From: Ramlibacter sp.
GTDB taxonomy: Bacteria; Pseudomonadota; Gammaproteobacteria; Burkholderiales; Burkholderiaceae
Length of the DNA stretch: 15,639 nucleotides
Assembly (NCBI GenBank): GCA_014376915.1
Contig: JACMQP010000202.1
Location: forward strand, 1-15,639
Direction of reading: 5' to 3'
Shown here piece by piece: positions 1 to 7,794 of the stretch (its first letter is position 1; the number at the start of each line of letters is the position of its first letter). Under the pieces are notes generated by a model that saw only the letters and a program-made list of their open reading frames with translations, made no database searches and had not been told where the DNA came from. Made by a program: the position numbers and the translations under genes.

Positions 1-701
1 AGGTGGTCCGACATGCGCCACCAGATCCGGCCCTTGGGGACCTCGATGCCGACCGGCTTGAGTCCGCGCGAATAGACGAAGTCCAGCTGGGCCAGCGGCA
101 GCCGTGCCGGATAGGTGGCGATGCGCTCGCCGATGAAGTCGCGAAAGCCCAGCGCATTCATCGCCGGCCGCAGCTTTGTGCCCCAGTCGTTGAAGTCGCC
201 CGCCACCATCACCGGTGCCCGCGACGGGATCTCACGCCGCATGTACAGCCCCATCTGCTCAATCTGGCGGGCCCGGCTGCCCGCGATCAGCCCCAGGTGC
301 AGCACGATGACATGGACGGTGACCCGCCCGACCTTGACCTCAACGTGCAGCAACCCCCGCTGCTCGAATCGGTGGTCCGACATGTCCTCGTGGCTGTGGG
401 CCACGATCGGCCAGCGCGACAGCAGCGCGTTGCCATGTTCGCCGTGGCGCGTCGTCGCATTGGTCTGGTAGACGGACTGGTAGCCCTCCGGGCACAGGAA
501 CTCCGCCTGCGGCAGTTCTGGCCAGCGGGTGAAGTACCGCTCCTCCCGCCGATGCAGCTTGCGCACCTCCTGCAGGCAGATGACGTCGGCGTCGAGTTGC
601 TCCACCGCGTGGCCAAGGTTGTGGATCTCGAGCCGGCGAACCGGGCCGATGCCCTGGACGCCCTTGTGAATGTTGTAGGTCGCGACCCGGAAAGAACTCA
701 T
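1..701 (-). CDS. Endonuclease/exonuclease/phosphatase family protein, YbhP-like (C-terminus cut by window edge)
   Basis: Translating the minus strand from ATG 701 gives about 233 residues that stay open to the window edge. Signatures of the metal-dependent EEP (DNase I / inositol phosphatase-like) superfamily appear in order: TYNIHKG with metal-site Asn10, CLQEVRK with Glu45, GDFNDW near residue 167 and SDHL near residue 230 (the catalytic His region). The visible part is close to the full length of E. coli YbhP (about 250 residues), so roughly 20 residues are missing. The ATG overlaps the nudB stop codon (ATGA), so translation is probably coupled; only a weak GAG stands upstream. In E. coli and many proteobacteria the homologue precedes a cardiolipin synthase gene (clsB), which would lie just beyond this edge. 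The family is clear; the substrate (nucleic acid, phospholipid or other phosphodiester) is not. No signal peptide is visible. Confidence 0.9.
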   Translation of the reverse strand, partial: MSSFRVATYNIHKGVQGIGPVRRLEIHNLGHAVEQLDADVICLQEVRKLHRREERYFTRWPELPQAEFLCPEGYQSVYQTNATTRHGEHGNALLSRWPIVAHSHEDMSDHRFEQRGLLHVEVKVGRVTVHVIVLHLGLIAGSRARQIEQMGLYMRREIPSRAPVMVAGDFNDWGTKLRPAMNALGFRDFIGERIATYPARLPLAQLDFVYSRGLKPVGIEVPKGRIWWRMSDH

Positions 702-1162
702 CTCACAAATTGTGGCAGCAACAGGATGGCCTCGGCGTTGGACGGGGAGAAACAGGCGTCCGCCGCCGCGCGCCATGGCAACCAGCGGTAACCGGTATGC
801 TCGCGCGGATTGAGGGTCACGGCCGTGCCGTCAGGCACGCGCAGGCCGAACACACGCTCGGTGTTGCGTGTCACGCCCGGTGCATAGCGGTGCAGCCAGC
901 GCGGATAGATGTCGTAGACGTTTTCCAGGCCCCAGTCCAGCAGGCCTTGATGGAGCACGCTGCCGGGGCGGCAATCGATCCCGGTTTCCTCCGCCACCTC
1001 GCGCACCGCCGTCTGTCCGAAGGAGTCGCCTTCGCCATCCTTGCTGCCGGTCACCGACTGCCAGAAATCCGGCGCGTCGGCCCGGTCGATCAGCAGCACC
1101 TCGAGCGCGGGCGTGTGGATCACGACCAGCACGGACTGCGGGATCTTGAAGGGCCTGGGCAT
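698..1162 (-). CDS. nudB: Dihydroneopterin triphosphate diphosphatase, Nudix hydrolase
   Basis: This 154-residue protein matches the length and layout of NudB, which removes pyrophosphate from dihydroneopterin triphosphate in tetrahydrofolate synthesis in the cytoplasm. The Nudix box spans residues 39-62 and ends in REVAEETGI, with metal-binding Glu55, Glu58 and Glu59 intact. The loop before it (GSKDGEGD) is one residue longer than the classical spacing, and the usual mid-box Glu is Asp46. FWQSVTGS just before the box and the conserved WL near residue 127 also fit NudB. The gene starts 9 bases after the aspS stop with a GAAGG ribosome site, and it overlaps the next gene by ATGA. The aspS-nudB adjacency is common in proteobacteria and supports the specific name over a generic Nudix call. 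Confidence 0.88.
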   Translation of the reverse strand: MPRPFKIPQSVLVVIHTPALEVLLIDRADAPDFWQSVTGSKDGEGDSFGQTAVREVAEETGIDCRPGSVLHQGLLDWGLENVYDIYPRWLHRYAPGVTRNTERVFGLRVPDGTAVTLNPREHTGYRWLPWRAAADACFSPSNAEAILLLPQFVR

Positions 1163-1171
1163 GCGCCTTCG

Positions 1172-2986
1172 TCAAGCCGGCGTGGTGTTGCGCAGCTTGA
1201 TGTGCAGCTCACGCAACTGCTTCTCGTCGACCGGGCCGGGCGCCTGGGTCAGCAGGTCCTGCGCCCGCTGGGTCTTGGGGAAGGCGATCACGTCGCGCAG
1301 CGACTCGGCACCCGTCATCAGCATGACGAAACGGTCCAGGCCGATGGCAATGCCGCCGTGCGGCGGGGCGCCGTATTGCAGCGCGTCCAGCAGGAAGCCG
1401 AACTTGAGCTGCGCTTCCTCGGCGTCGATCTTGAGCGCGCGGAACACCTTGCTCTGCACTTCTTCGCGATGGATTCGCACCGAGCCGCCACCGAGTTCGA
1501 TGCCGTTGAGCACTGCGTCGTAGGCCTTGGAGATGCAGCGGCCAGGATCGGTCTCCAGCCAGTCTTCGTGACCGTCCTTGGGCGAGGTAAAGGGATGGTG
1601 CACGGCGTTCCAGCGCTGGGCGTTGTCGTCGTACTCGAACATCGGGAAGTCGACCACCCACAGCGGTTTCCACTGGCCCTCGACCAGGCCGCGGGCCTTG
1701 CCGAATTCGCTGTGGCCGACCTTGACCCGCAGAGCACCGATCGAGTCGTTGACCACCGTCGCCTTGTCGGCGCCGAAGAAGATGAGGTCGCCGCTGGCAG
1801 CGCCGGTGCGCTTCATGATTTCGGCGATGGCGGCGTCGTGCAGGTTCTTGACGATCGGCGACTGCAGGCCTTCGCGTCCTGTCCCTGCGTCGTTGACCTT
1901 GATCCAGGCCAGGCCCTTGGCGCCGTAGATCTTGACGAACTCGGTGTAGCCGTCGATCTCGCCGCGGCTCATCTCGCTGCCGCCTGGGATGCGCAGGGCG
2001 ACCACGCGCCCGTCGACGGCGTTGGCCGGCGTCGAGAATACCTTGAAATCCACGTCCTTCATGACGTCGGTGACCTCGGTGAATTCGAGCTTGACGCGCA
2101 GGTCCGGCTTGTCCGAACCGTACAGGCGCATGGCGTCGGAATGCTTCATCACTGGAAACGCCGGCATGTCGACGCCGATCACGTTCTTGAAGGTGTTGCG
2201 GATCATGCCTTCGAACATGGTGCGGATCTCTTCCTCGTCCAGAAACGAGGTCTCCACGTCGATCTGAGTGAACTCGGGCTGGCGGTCGGCGCGCAGGTCT
2301 TCGTCGCGGAAGCACTTGGTGATCTGGTAGTAGCGGTCGTAGCCGGCCACCATCAGCAGTTGCTTGAACAGCTGGGGCGACTGCGGCAGCGCGAAGAACA
2401 TGCCCTCGTGCACGCGGCTGGGCACCAGGTAGTCACGCGCGCCTTCGGGCGTGCTCTTGGTGAGCATCGGCGTCTCGATGTCGATGAAGCCGTTGGCGTC
2501 CAGGAACTTGCGCACCTCCATCGACACCTTGTAGCGCAGCATCAGGTTGTTCTGCATGTACGGGCGGCGCAGGTCCAGCACCCGGTGCATCAGGCGCGTG
2601 GTCTCCGACAGGTTGTCGTCATCGAGCTGGAACGGCGGCGTGACCGACGGGTTGAGCACCGTCAGCTCCTGGCAGAGCACTTCGATCCTGCCGCTCTTGA
2701 GGTTCTCGTTCACGGTGCCTTCGGGACGCGCGCGCACCAGCCCCTTGACCTGGATGCAGAACTCGTTGCGCAGGCCTTCGGCGGTCCTGAACATCTCGGC
2801 ACGGTCCGGATCGCACACCACTTGCACGTAGCCTTCGCGGTCGCGCAGGTCGACGAAGATCACGCCGCCGTGGTCGCGCCGGCGGTTGACCCAGCCGCAG
2901 AGGGTGACAGTCTGGCCCAGCAGGGTTTCGGTCACGAGACCGCAATAGGTGGTGCGCATTTTCTGCATGGTCATGACGACGATCAC
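1172..2986 (-). CDS. aspS: Aspartyl-tRNA synthetase, bacterial type, predicted non-discriminating
   Basis: A class II synthetase of about 600 residues that charges tRNA-Asp with aspartate in the cytoplasm. It has an N-terminal OB-fold anticodon domain (residues about 10-120). Motif 2 ([18 protein letters not shown]) lies at 226-243, a bacterial GAD insertion follows in the middle, and motif 3 ([15 protein letters not shown]) is at about 545-559. Relative to E. coli numbering it carries His30 (RRRDH) and Gly81 (RPEG) where the discriminating E. coli enzyme has Leu and Lys. Those residues are associated with AspRS that also charges tRNA-Asn. Start choice: GTG 2986 is the only start with a ribosome site (AAGG, 6 bases away), but conserved sequence begins at MRTTYCG, so ATG at 2974, 2968 or 2959 is possible. 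The gene follows the DUF502 gene by 27 bases and precedes nudB by 9, so it belongs to the fmdB operon. Confidence 0.97.
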   Translation of the reverse strand: MIVVMTMQKMRTTYCGLVTETLLGQTVTLCGWVNRRRDHGGVIFVDLRDREGYVQVVCDPDRAEMFRTAEGLRNEFCIQVKGLVRARPEGTVNENLKSGRIEVLCQELTVLNPSVTPPFQLDDDNLSETTRLMHRVLDLRRPYMQNNLMLRYKVSMEVRKFLDANGFIDIETPMLTKSTPEGARDYLVPSRVHEGMFFALPQSPQLFKQLLMVAGYDRYYQITKCFRDEDLRADRQPEFTQIDVETSFLDEEEIRTMFEGMIRNTFKNVIGVDMPAFPVMKHSDAMRLYGSDKPDLRVKLEFTEVTDVMKDVDFKVFSTPANAVDGRVVALRIPGGSEMSRGEIDGYTEFVKIYGAKGLAWIKVNDAGTGREGLQSPIVKNLHDAAIAEIMKRTGAASGDLIFFGADKATVVNDSIGALRVKVGHSEFGKARGLVEGQWKPLWVVDFPMFEYDDNAQRWNAVHHPFTSPKDGHEDWLETDPGRCISKAYDAVLNGIELGGGSVRIHREEVQSKVFRALKIDAEEAQLKFGFLLDALQYGAPPHGGIAIGLDRFVMLMTGAESLRDVIAFPKTQRAQDLLTQAPGPVDEKQLRELHIKLRNTTPA

Positions 2987-2992
2987 GCGCGA

Positions 2993-2996
2993 CCTT
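2993..2996 (-). promoter_or_regulatory. Ribosome binding site favouring the GTG start of aspS
   Basis: On the minus strand AAGG lies 6 bases upstream of GTG 2986. The in-frame ATG codons at 2974, 2968 and 2959 have no comparable site at a workable distance. This supports an aspS product with a nine-residue extension before the conserved MRTTYCG. It is weak evidence, because protein conservation would favour one of the later starts. Confidence 0.4.
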
Positions 2997-3013
2997 GCGG
3001 CAGCGCGTCCTTC

Positions 3014-3613
3014 TTAGGAGTTAGGGACCACCACGCCCATCGACACCACGTACTTGAGCGCGGCATCGACGCTCATCCTGAGCTCGATGCACTCGGTGCG
3101 GCGCAGCATGACGAAGTAGCCGCCGGTGGGGTTGGGAGTGGTTGGAACGTAGACGCTGAGGTATTCCCCCAGCAGGTAATTGGCGACTTCGCCGCCGGGC
3201 GAGCCGGTGACGAAGCCGATGGTCCAGACGTCGGGGCGCGGCCACTGCACCAGTACCGCGACCCGGAACGCATTGCCGCCTGGGGCGAACAGCGTGTCCG
3301 AGACCTGCTTGACGCTGGTGTAGATCGAGCGTACGACCGGGATCCGCCCAAGCATGGCGTCGCCCCAGACCACCAGCTTCTTGCCCAGGAAATTGCTGGT
3401 GACCGCGCCCACCACCAGCAGGATGGCCAGCGCCAGCAGCACGCCGAAGCCGGGAAGGTGAAAGCCGAGCAGCCGGTCCGGGTGCCAGGCCTGCGGCAGA
3501 ATCAGCAAAGTCTGGTCCAGCGTCGAGACGATCCACTGCAGCACCCACAGGGTGATGCCCACTGGCACGATGACCAGCAGTCCAGCGAACAACCACTTGC
3601 GCAGCGGACCCAT
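3014..3613 (-). CDS. DUF502 family inner-membrane protein
   Basis: This 199-residue protein has two strong hydrophobic segments, residues about 7-31 and 54-78, followed by a soluble C-terminal domain. The conserved block GRIPVVRSIYTSVKQV at 89-104 and the later GGEVANYLLGEY are typical of DUF502 (PF04367), a family that includes the plant LIKE-COV proteins. The biochemical function is unknown. It probably sits in the cytoplasmic membrane with the C-terminal domain on one face. The start has a good AAGGA site that overlaps the fmdB stop (TGAAGGA), and only 9 bases separate the two genes, so they are cotranscribed. fmdB-DUF502-aspS is a common order in Betaproteobacteria; a link to translation is only suggested by this neighbourhood. 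Confidence 0.9.
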   Translation of the reverse strand: MGPLRKWLFAGLLVIVPVGITLWVLQWIVSTLDQTLLILPQAWHPDRLLGFHLPGFGVLLALAILLVVGAVTSNFLGKKLVVWGDAMLGRIPVVRSIYTSVKQVSDTLFAPGGNAFRVAVLVQWPRPDVWTIGFVTGSPGGEVANYLLGEYLSVYVPTTPNPTGGYFVMLRRTECIELRMSVDAALKYVVSMGVVVPNS

Positions 3614-3622
3614 GGACGTCCT

Positions 3623-3958
3623 TCAGCCCTTGTCGGCCGCCGGCGCCGGCGGCGCGGCAGGGGCAGGTTTGGCGGCGCTGTCGGTCGCGGGCTTGGCGGC
3701 AGCGCCGTCACCGGTTTTAGCGGCCTCGCCCGGCGCCTTGGCGGCATCGCCAGGGACAGCCGGCGCTGCCGTGGAGCCGCCCTTGAAATCGGTGGCGTAC
3801 CAGCCCGACCCCTTGAGCTGAAAGCCGGCCGCCGTCACCTGCTTCTCGAATGCGGTGGCGCCGCAGGCCGGGCAAACGGTCAGCAGGGGATCGGAAATCT
3901 TCTGCAGGACATCCTTGGCATGGCCACAGGATGCGCACTTGTACGCGTAAATGGGCAT
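3623..3958 (-). CDS. FmdB-type zinc ribbon protein with Ala/Pro/Lys-rich tail
   Basis: A 111-residue protein starting MPIYAYKC, the hallmark of the FmdB/CxxC_CxxC_SSSS putative regulatory family. Two CxxC pairs (Cys8/Cys11 and Cys29/Cys32) should bind one zinc or iron. QLKGSGWYATDFKGG at about 47-61 is the usual end of the domain in proteobacterial members. The remaining 50 residues are low-complexity Ala, Pro, Lys and Gly, with no predicted fold and no obvious role. The name comes from a protein proposed to regulate formamidase; the function here is unknown. It is the first gene of the unit leading to aspS, 36 bases downstream of a TATAAT box. There is no strong ribosome site, only a weak AGAG close to the ATG. 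Confidence 0.9.
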   Translation of the reverse strand: MPIYAYKCASCGHAKDVLQKISDPLLTVCPACGATAFEKQVTAAGFQLKGSGWYATDFKGGSTAAPAVPGDAAKAPGEAAKTGDGAAAKPATDSAAKPAPAAPPAPAADKG

Positions 3959-3994
3959 TGCTCTAGGGGAGGTGGTGGTGAGGCAAAGCTTTCA

Positions 3995-4000
3995 ATTATA
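3995..4000 (-). promoter_or_regulatory. Predicted sigma-70 -10 box for the fmdB-aspS operon
   Basis: The minus strand reads a perfect TATAAT here, 36 bases before the fmdB ATG, in otherwise very GC-rich intergenic DNA. Transcription would start near 3988 and give a leader of about 30 bases. The -35 region is poor: GGGTTT or TTTCAA lie upstream at 16 or 13 bases, neither close to TTGACA at good spacing. It probably drives fmdB, DUF502, aspS, nudB and the endonuclease gene, whose spacings run from 27 bases down to overlapping. Confidence 0.55.
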
Positions 4001-4023
4001 GGCGGCGGGTGGGTTGAAACCCC

Positions 4024-4041
4024 GGCGCCCCTGCCGGCGCC
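4024..4041 (-). terminator. Possible weak hairpin terminator after the symporter gene
   Basis: Just past the symporter stop codon the minus strand has GGCGCC, a six-base loop GGCAGG, then GGCGCC. Because GGCGCC is self-complementary this can form a six-pair GC stem. It is followed by GGGGTTTC, which has only three T residues, so it is not a classical intrinsic terminator. It separates the symporter from the fmdB promoter, a sensible place for one. Confidence 0.3.
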
Positions 4042-4053
4042 CGCCCGCCAGGC

Positions 4054-5496
4054 TCAGGGGTTGACCAGGCGATGGTGCGAACCATGGCTGTTGCGGATCG
4101 CCTGCGGCCCCAGGGAGCCGACCAGCATTCCGGCCAGTCCGGCGAGCAGGCCGGCCAACTGCGCCGGGAACTGTTCGCCGGCAGGCGTGGCCAGGAACAG
4201 CAGCCAGGTCACGAGGCCCAGCACGATCGAGAACACCGCCCCCTGCGTGCTGGCCTTTTTCCAGTAGAGCCCGAACACCAGCGGCACGAAGGCCCCGACC
4301 AGCGTCACCTGGTAGGCGCCGGACACCATTTCGTAGATCGGCTTGCCCTGGCTGTAGATCGCGTAGGCCAGCACGAACATACTGAACACCAGCACCGTGA
4401 TCCGCATCGTCAGCAGCTCCTGGCGGTCGCTGGTGCGGGGACGGAACTGGCGCCAGATGTTCTCGGTGAAGGTGACGCTGGGCGCCAGCAGGGTCGCCGA
4501 CGCCGTCGACTTGATGGCCGAGAGCAGCGCGCCGAAGAACAGCACCTGCATCACGAATGGCATCTTCTCCAGCACCAGGGTCGGGAGCACCTTCTGCGGG
4601 TCGTCCTTGAGCAGCGCAGCGGTCTGCTCCGGCATGATGATCAGCGCACTTGCCACCAGGAACATCGGCACGAACGCGAACAGGATGTAGCAGACGCCGC
4701 CGATGACCGGGCCATTGCGGGCGGCGCTCTCCTTGTTGGCCGACATCACGCGCTGGAAAACGTCCTGCTGCGGGATCGAGCCCAGCATCATGGTGATGGC
4801 TGCGGCGAAGAAAAAGACGATGTCTTTGAACTTGGGCTCGGGCCAGAACTTGAACAGGTCCTTGCTCATGGCCAGCGCCACCACCTTGTCGGCGCCGCCC
4901 GCCATGTTGCCGGCGAACACGGCCAGGATCGCCAGACCCAGCACCAGGATGATCATTTGGATGAAGTCGGTCACGGCCACCGACCACATGCCGCCGAACA
5001 GCGTGTAGGCCAGGATCGAAACCACGCCGATCGCCATGCCGGCCGGGATGCTGATCGCCCCGGCCGAAAGCAGGTTGAACACCAGGCCCAGTGCCGTCAC
5101 CTGGGCCGAGACCCAGCCCAGGTAGCTGAGCATGATGATCAGCGAGCAGACGATCTCCACGGTGCGGCCGAAGCGCTCGCGGTAATAGTCGCTGATCGTC
5201 AGCAGCGTCATCTTGTACAGTTTTCCGGCGAAGAACAGGCCGACCAGGATCAGGCAGGTGCCGGCGCCGAACGGGTCCTCGACCACGCCGTTGAGCCCGC
5301 TGTTCAAGAACTTGGCAGGGATGCCCAGCACCGTCTCGGAGCCGAACCAGGTGGCGAAGGTGGTGGTGACGATCATCACCAGCGGCAGCTGGCGGCCCGC
5401 GATGGCGAAATCCGCGGTGGTTTTCACCCGCCTTGCCGCATACAAACCGATGCCGATGGTGATCAGCAGATAAACGAAGACCAGGGTCAACAGCAT
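4054..5496 (-). CDS. Sodium:solute symporter (SSS family), substrate unknown
   Basis: A 480-residue, highly hydrophobic protein with about 12-13 membrane segments, the usual size for SSS (SLC5-like) inner-membrane transporters that couple uptake to the sodium gradient. The family signature GGMWSVAVTDFIQMIIL lies at about 168-184. ATWFGSETVLGIP near 48-60 and GSIPQQDVFQRVMSA at 239-253 recall the clade containing high-affinity choline transporters, but the substrate cannot be read from sequence. ATG 5496 was chosen over upstream in-frame starts because the first membrane segment begins there and AGGA stands 8 bases upstream. The longer form from 5583 would add a charged, non-conserved extension. 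It lies 93 bases after ubiB and has its own palindromic upstream DNA, so it is probably a separate or only partly linked transcription unit. Confidence 0.9.
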   Translation of the reverse strand: MLLTLVFVYLLITIGIGLYAARRVKTTADFAIAGRQLPLVMIVTTTFATWFGSETVLGIPAKFLNSGLNGVVEDPFGAGTCLILVGLFFAGKLYKMTLLTISDYYRERFGRTVEIVCSLIIMLSYLGWVSAQVTALGLVFNLLSAGAISIPAGMAIGVVSILAYTLFGGMWSVAVTDFIQMIILVLGLAILAVFAGNMAGGADKVVALAMSKDLFKFWPEPKFKDIVFFFAAAITMMLGSIPQQDVFQRVMSANKESAARNGPVIGGVCYILFAFVPMFLVASALIIMPEQTAALLKDDPQKVLPTLVLEKMPFVMQVLFFGALLSAIKSTASATLLAPSVTFTENIWRQFRPRTSDRQELLTMRITVLVFSMFVLAYAIYSQGKPIYEMVSGAYQVTLVGAFVPLVFGLYWKKASTQGAVFSIVLGLVTWLLFLATPAGEQFPAQLAGLLAGLAGMLVGSLGPQAIRNSHGSHHRLVNP

Positions 5497-5504
5497 TGGG
5501 GCAT

Positions 5505-5510
5505 TCCTCA
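5505..5510 (-). promoter_or_regulatory. Ribosome binding site of the symporter gene
   Basis: TGAGGA on the minus strand lies 8 bases upstream of ATG 5496. It fixes the start of the symporter at the residue opening the first membrane helix rather than at the longer open frame from 5583. Confidence 0.6.
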
Positions 5511-5516
5511 CTCTTT

Positions 5517-5546
5517 GGCGCGGATTATTCCGCAAAAGGCCGCGCC
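5517..5546. promoter_or_regulatory. Nested inverted repeats upstream of the symporter gene
   Basis: Plus strand GGCGCGG (5517-5523) and CCGCGCC (5540-5546) form a perfect seven-base inverted repeat with a 16-base spacer. Inside and overlapping it, GCGGA (5520-5524), TTAT, TCCGC (5529-5533) forms a second perfect five-base repeat. The two structures exclude each other. The inner palindrome (minus strand GCGGAATAATCCGC) has an AT core and sits 23 bases before the symporter ATG, so an operator or a leader RNA switch is possible. No known motif is recognised. Confidence 0.4.
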
Positions 5547-5558
5547 TCTGATCAGCCG

Positions 5559-5581
5559 GGGGCAGAGTTGAGCTCTGTCCC
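5559..5581 (-). terminator. Hairpin just after ubiB, possible terminator or attenuator
   Basis: Plus strand GGGGCAGAG (5559-5567) and CTCTGTCCC (5573-5581) can pair around a five-base loop. In the minus-strand transcript this gives nine positions with a single A-C mismatch. It begins eight bases past the ubiB stop. There is no U-tract after it, so it is not a canonical intrinsic terminator, but its place between ubiB and the symporter suggests transcript-end processing or partial termination. Confidence 0.45.
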
Positions 5582-5589
5582 ACCAGGGC

Positions 5590-7155
5590 TCAGAACAACC
5601 GCACCCTGAGCAGGATCTGCATTGCCAGCAAACCCAATGCAAAACCGATGCCACCGTAGATGATTCCCTGCAGCAGCCGGTTGGTGCGACGCTGTTCCAC
5701 CAGCAGCTCGATCAGTTCGCGCTGGTGGTCGCGCGGACGCTGCCGCAGGTAGTCGTGCAGCAGCCGCGGCAGCTCGGGCAGCATCTTGGCGTAGCGCGGG
5801 GCCTGGTCCTTGAGCTCCTCGATCAGCTTGTGCGGGCCGACCTGCTCCAGCATCCACTTCTCCAGGAATGGCTTGGCGGTGTTCCACAGGTCCAGCTCGG
5901 GATCGAGCTGGCGACCCAGGCCCTCGATGTTCAACAGAGTTTTCTGCAGCAGCACCAGCTGCGGCTGGATCTCGACCTGGAACCGGCGCGAGGTCTGGAA
6001 CAGCCGCATCAGCACCATGCCCAGAGAAATCTCCTTGAGGGGCCGGTCGAAATACGGCTCGCAGACAGTGCGGACGGCGGCTTCAAGCTCGTCGACCCGG
6101 GTCGCCGCGGGCACCCAGCCCGATTCGATGTGCAGTTCCGCCACCCGCTTGTAGTCGCGCCGGAAGAAGGCGGTGAAGTTCTGCGCCAGGTATTCCTTGT
6201 CGTGCTCGGTCAGCGTGCCGACGATGCCGAAATCGAGCGAGATGTAGCGACCGAAAGTTGCCGGCGCCAGGCTGACCTGAATATTGCCGGGGTGCATGTC
6301 CGCATGGAAGAAGCCGTCCCGGAACACCTGGGTGAAGAAGATCGTGACGCCGTCGCGCGCCAGTTGCCGCAGGTCGACGCCGGCTTCCACGAGCCGCTCG
6401 ATCTGGCTGATGGGGACACCGTTCATGCGCTCCATCACCATCACTTCGGGATGGCAGAAGTCCCAGAGCATTTCCGGAATCAGCACCAGGTCCAGCCCTG
6501 CCATGTTGCGGCGCAGCTGGGCCGCGTTGGCGGCTTCCCGCACCAGGTCCAGCTCGTCGTGCAGGTACTTGTCGAACTCCCAGACCACTTCGCGGGGCTT
6601 GAGCCGCTTGCCGTCGGCCGACAGGCTCTCGACCCAGCCGGCCATCATCCGCATCAGCGCCAGGTCCTTCTCGATCACCGGCAGCATCCCGGGGCGCAGC
6701 ACCTTCACGGCGACTTCGCGGATGTTGCCGTGGCGGTCCTTCACGGTCGCGAAATGCACCTGCGCGATCGACGCGCTGGCCACCGGCTCGCGCTCGAAGG
6801 TCTCGAAGATGCTCGCCAGCGGCCGGCGGAAAGAGCGCTCGATGGTGGCGATGGCAATGGCCGGGTCGAACGGCGGCACCCGGTCCTGCAGCCGCTCGAG
6901 TTCGTCGGCGATGTCGGCCGGCAGCAGGTCGCGGCGGGTCGACAGCACCTGGCCGAACTTGACGAAGATCGGGCCGAGGTGCTCCAGCGCCATCCGCAGC
7001 CGCTGGCCGCGCGGCGCCCGCAGCCGGCGACCGAAAGCCAGCACCCGCGCCAGAGTGCGCAGGCCCGGCTGGCGGAAACTGCTCAGGACCAGTTCGTCCA
7101 GGCCATAACGCAGGGCCACCCAGAGGATGACCAGGCCGCGCAAGTACCGCGTCAT
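5590..7155 (-). CDS. ubiB: Ubiquinone biosynthesis regulatory protein kinase UbiB
   Basis: A 521-residue member of the ABC1/ADCK/UbiB atypical kinase family, needed for ubiquinone synthesis and thought to act as an ATPase supporting the Ubi enzyme assembly or lipid handling. Visible motifs are the family-specific KFGQ at 66-69 with LSTRRDLLP after it, the Ala-rich nucleotide loop ASASIAQVH at 126-134, VAVKVLRPG with Lys151, the catalytic HADMHPGN at 284-291 and LDFG at 307-310. The C-terminus has hydrophobic segments from about 494 to 516 that anchor it in the inner membrane. The length is normal (E. coli 546). The ATG overlaps the ubiJ stop (ATGA) and has no ribosome site of its own, so translation is coupled to ubiJ. 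Confidence 0.97.
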   Translation of the reverse strand: MTRYLRGLVILWVALRYGLDELVLSSFRQPGLRTLARVLAFGRRLRAPRGQRLRMALEHLGPIFVKFGQVLSTRRDLLPADIADELERLQDRVPPFDPAIAIATIERSFRRPLASIFETFEREPVASASIAQVHFATVKDRHGNIREVAVKVLRPGMLPVIEKDLALMRMMAGWVESLSADGKRLKPREVVWEFDKYLHDELDLVREAANAAQLRRNMAGLDLVLIPEMLWDFCHPEVMVMERMNGVPISQIERLVEAGVDLRQLARDGVTIFFTQVFRDGFFHADMHPGNIQVSLAPATFGRYISLDFGIVGTLTEHDKEYLAQNFTAFFRRDYKRVAELHIESGWVPAATRVDELEAAVRTVCEPYFDRPLKEISLGMVLMRLFQTSRRFQVEIQPQLVLLQKTLLNIEGLGRQLDPELDLWNTAKPFLEKWMLEQVGPHKLIEELKDQAPRYAKMLPELPRLLHDYLRQRPRDHQRELIELLVEQRRTNRLLQGIIYGGIGFALGLLAMQILLRVRLF

Positions 7156-7745
7156 TCGCCAGGGGGGGATGGAGGGGGCGAAGGCGTCGGCTGCACCGCG
7201 CCGGTGGCGGGAACGTCAGCCGGCTTGACCGCGGTCGCCGCGAACTTGCGCAGGCCGTCCCGCATGCGGCGCAGCCCCTGCCCGATCGCATGAGCGGGCG
7301 CATCGCCCACCAGGCGAGACAGGTCCTCCTCGACGTCCCAGCGCACGTGGTCGACCAGCCAGTTGATTTCGGCTGCGAACTGCACATCGCCGGCAATTCG
7401 CACGGGCGGCTTGTCGCCCCTGGCGGCGGCTTGGGCCAGCTGCCATGGCGACTCCTCGGCCAGCGTCAAAGTCAGGTCCGGCGCGGCCGAGGCGACGGCC
7501 AGGTCCAACAGTCCAGCCGGCGTCGCCACCAGCCGCATGGTGAAGTTGCGCCAGCGCGCCTCGACCACCCGCCCTGTCTGGCGCGCCAGCCTGGCCTGCG
7601 CCTGCGGCTCCTGCATCAGCACATGATTGAGCGCCAGCACCAGCCGCCGCTGGACCTCCTCCACCATCCAGGGCGGCGGCTTGAGGCCGTTGGCGAACTG
7701 GCGGCGCAGGCCGTCCAGAAAAGGAAAAGGGGACTGTGTTGCCAT
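7152..7745 (-). CDS. ubiJ: Ubiquinone biosynthesis accessory factor UbiJ, SCP2 domain
   Basis: A 197-residue protein with an SCP2-type lipid-binding domain (about residues 36-130) and the C-terminal block [13 protein letters not shown] at 136-148 that marks UbiJ. In E. coli UbiJ and UbiK organise the soluble Ubi complex and bind ubiquinone intermediates. The tail from about 178 is Pro-rich ([12 protein letters not shown]) and looks disordered. ATG 7745 (MATQSPF) was chosen because the family begins there and AGGGG lies just upstream; the frame is open to 7820, but the extra Arg/Lys-rich residues would overlap the Tim44-like gene. Position between ubiE and ubiB matches the enterobacterial ubiE-ubiJ-ubiB order, apart from the intervening Tim44-like gene. 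Confidence 0.92.
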   Translation of the reverse strand: MATQSPFPFLDGLRRQFANGLKPPPWMVEEVQRRLVLALNHVLMQEPQAQARLARQTGRVVEARWRNFTMRLVATPAGLLDLAVASAAPDLTLTLAEESPWQLAQAAARGDKPPVRIAGDVQFAAEINWLVDHVRWDVEEDLSRLVGDAPAHAIGQGLRRMRDGLRKFAATAVKPADVPATGAVQPTPSPPPSPPGE

Positions 7746-7794
7746 AGTCCCCTGATTATGCGGTGCCCGTTTGCGTTTCCGGGCGGCGCGGGCC

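Noticed and set aside
710..4267. Plus-strand open frame of 1185 codons
   Set aside because: It is antisense to nudB, aspS, DUF502 and fmdB, all of which have clear family motifs. Its product is a low-complexity Ala/Arg/His/Val mix with no domain. Long antisense frames are expected in high-GC coding DNA.
4072..5571. Plus-strand open frame of 499 codons opposite the symporter
   Set aside because: Its product is rich in His, Gln and Arg with no motif, and it exactly mirrors a convincing membrane transporter.
5725..7293. Plus-strand open frame of 522 codons opposite ubiB
   Set aside because: It mirrors ubiB in antisense; composition is biased and there is no ribosome site or domain.
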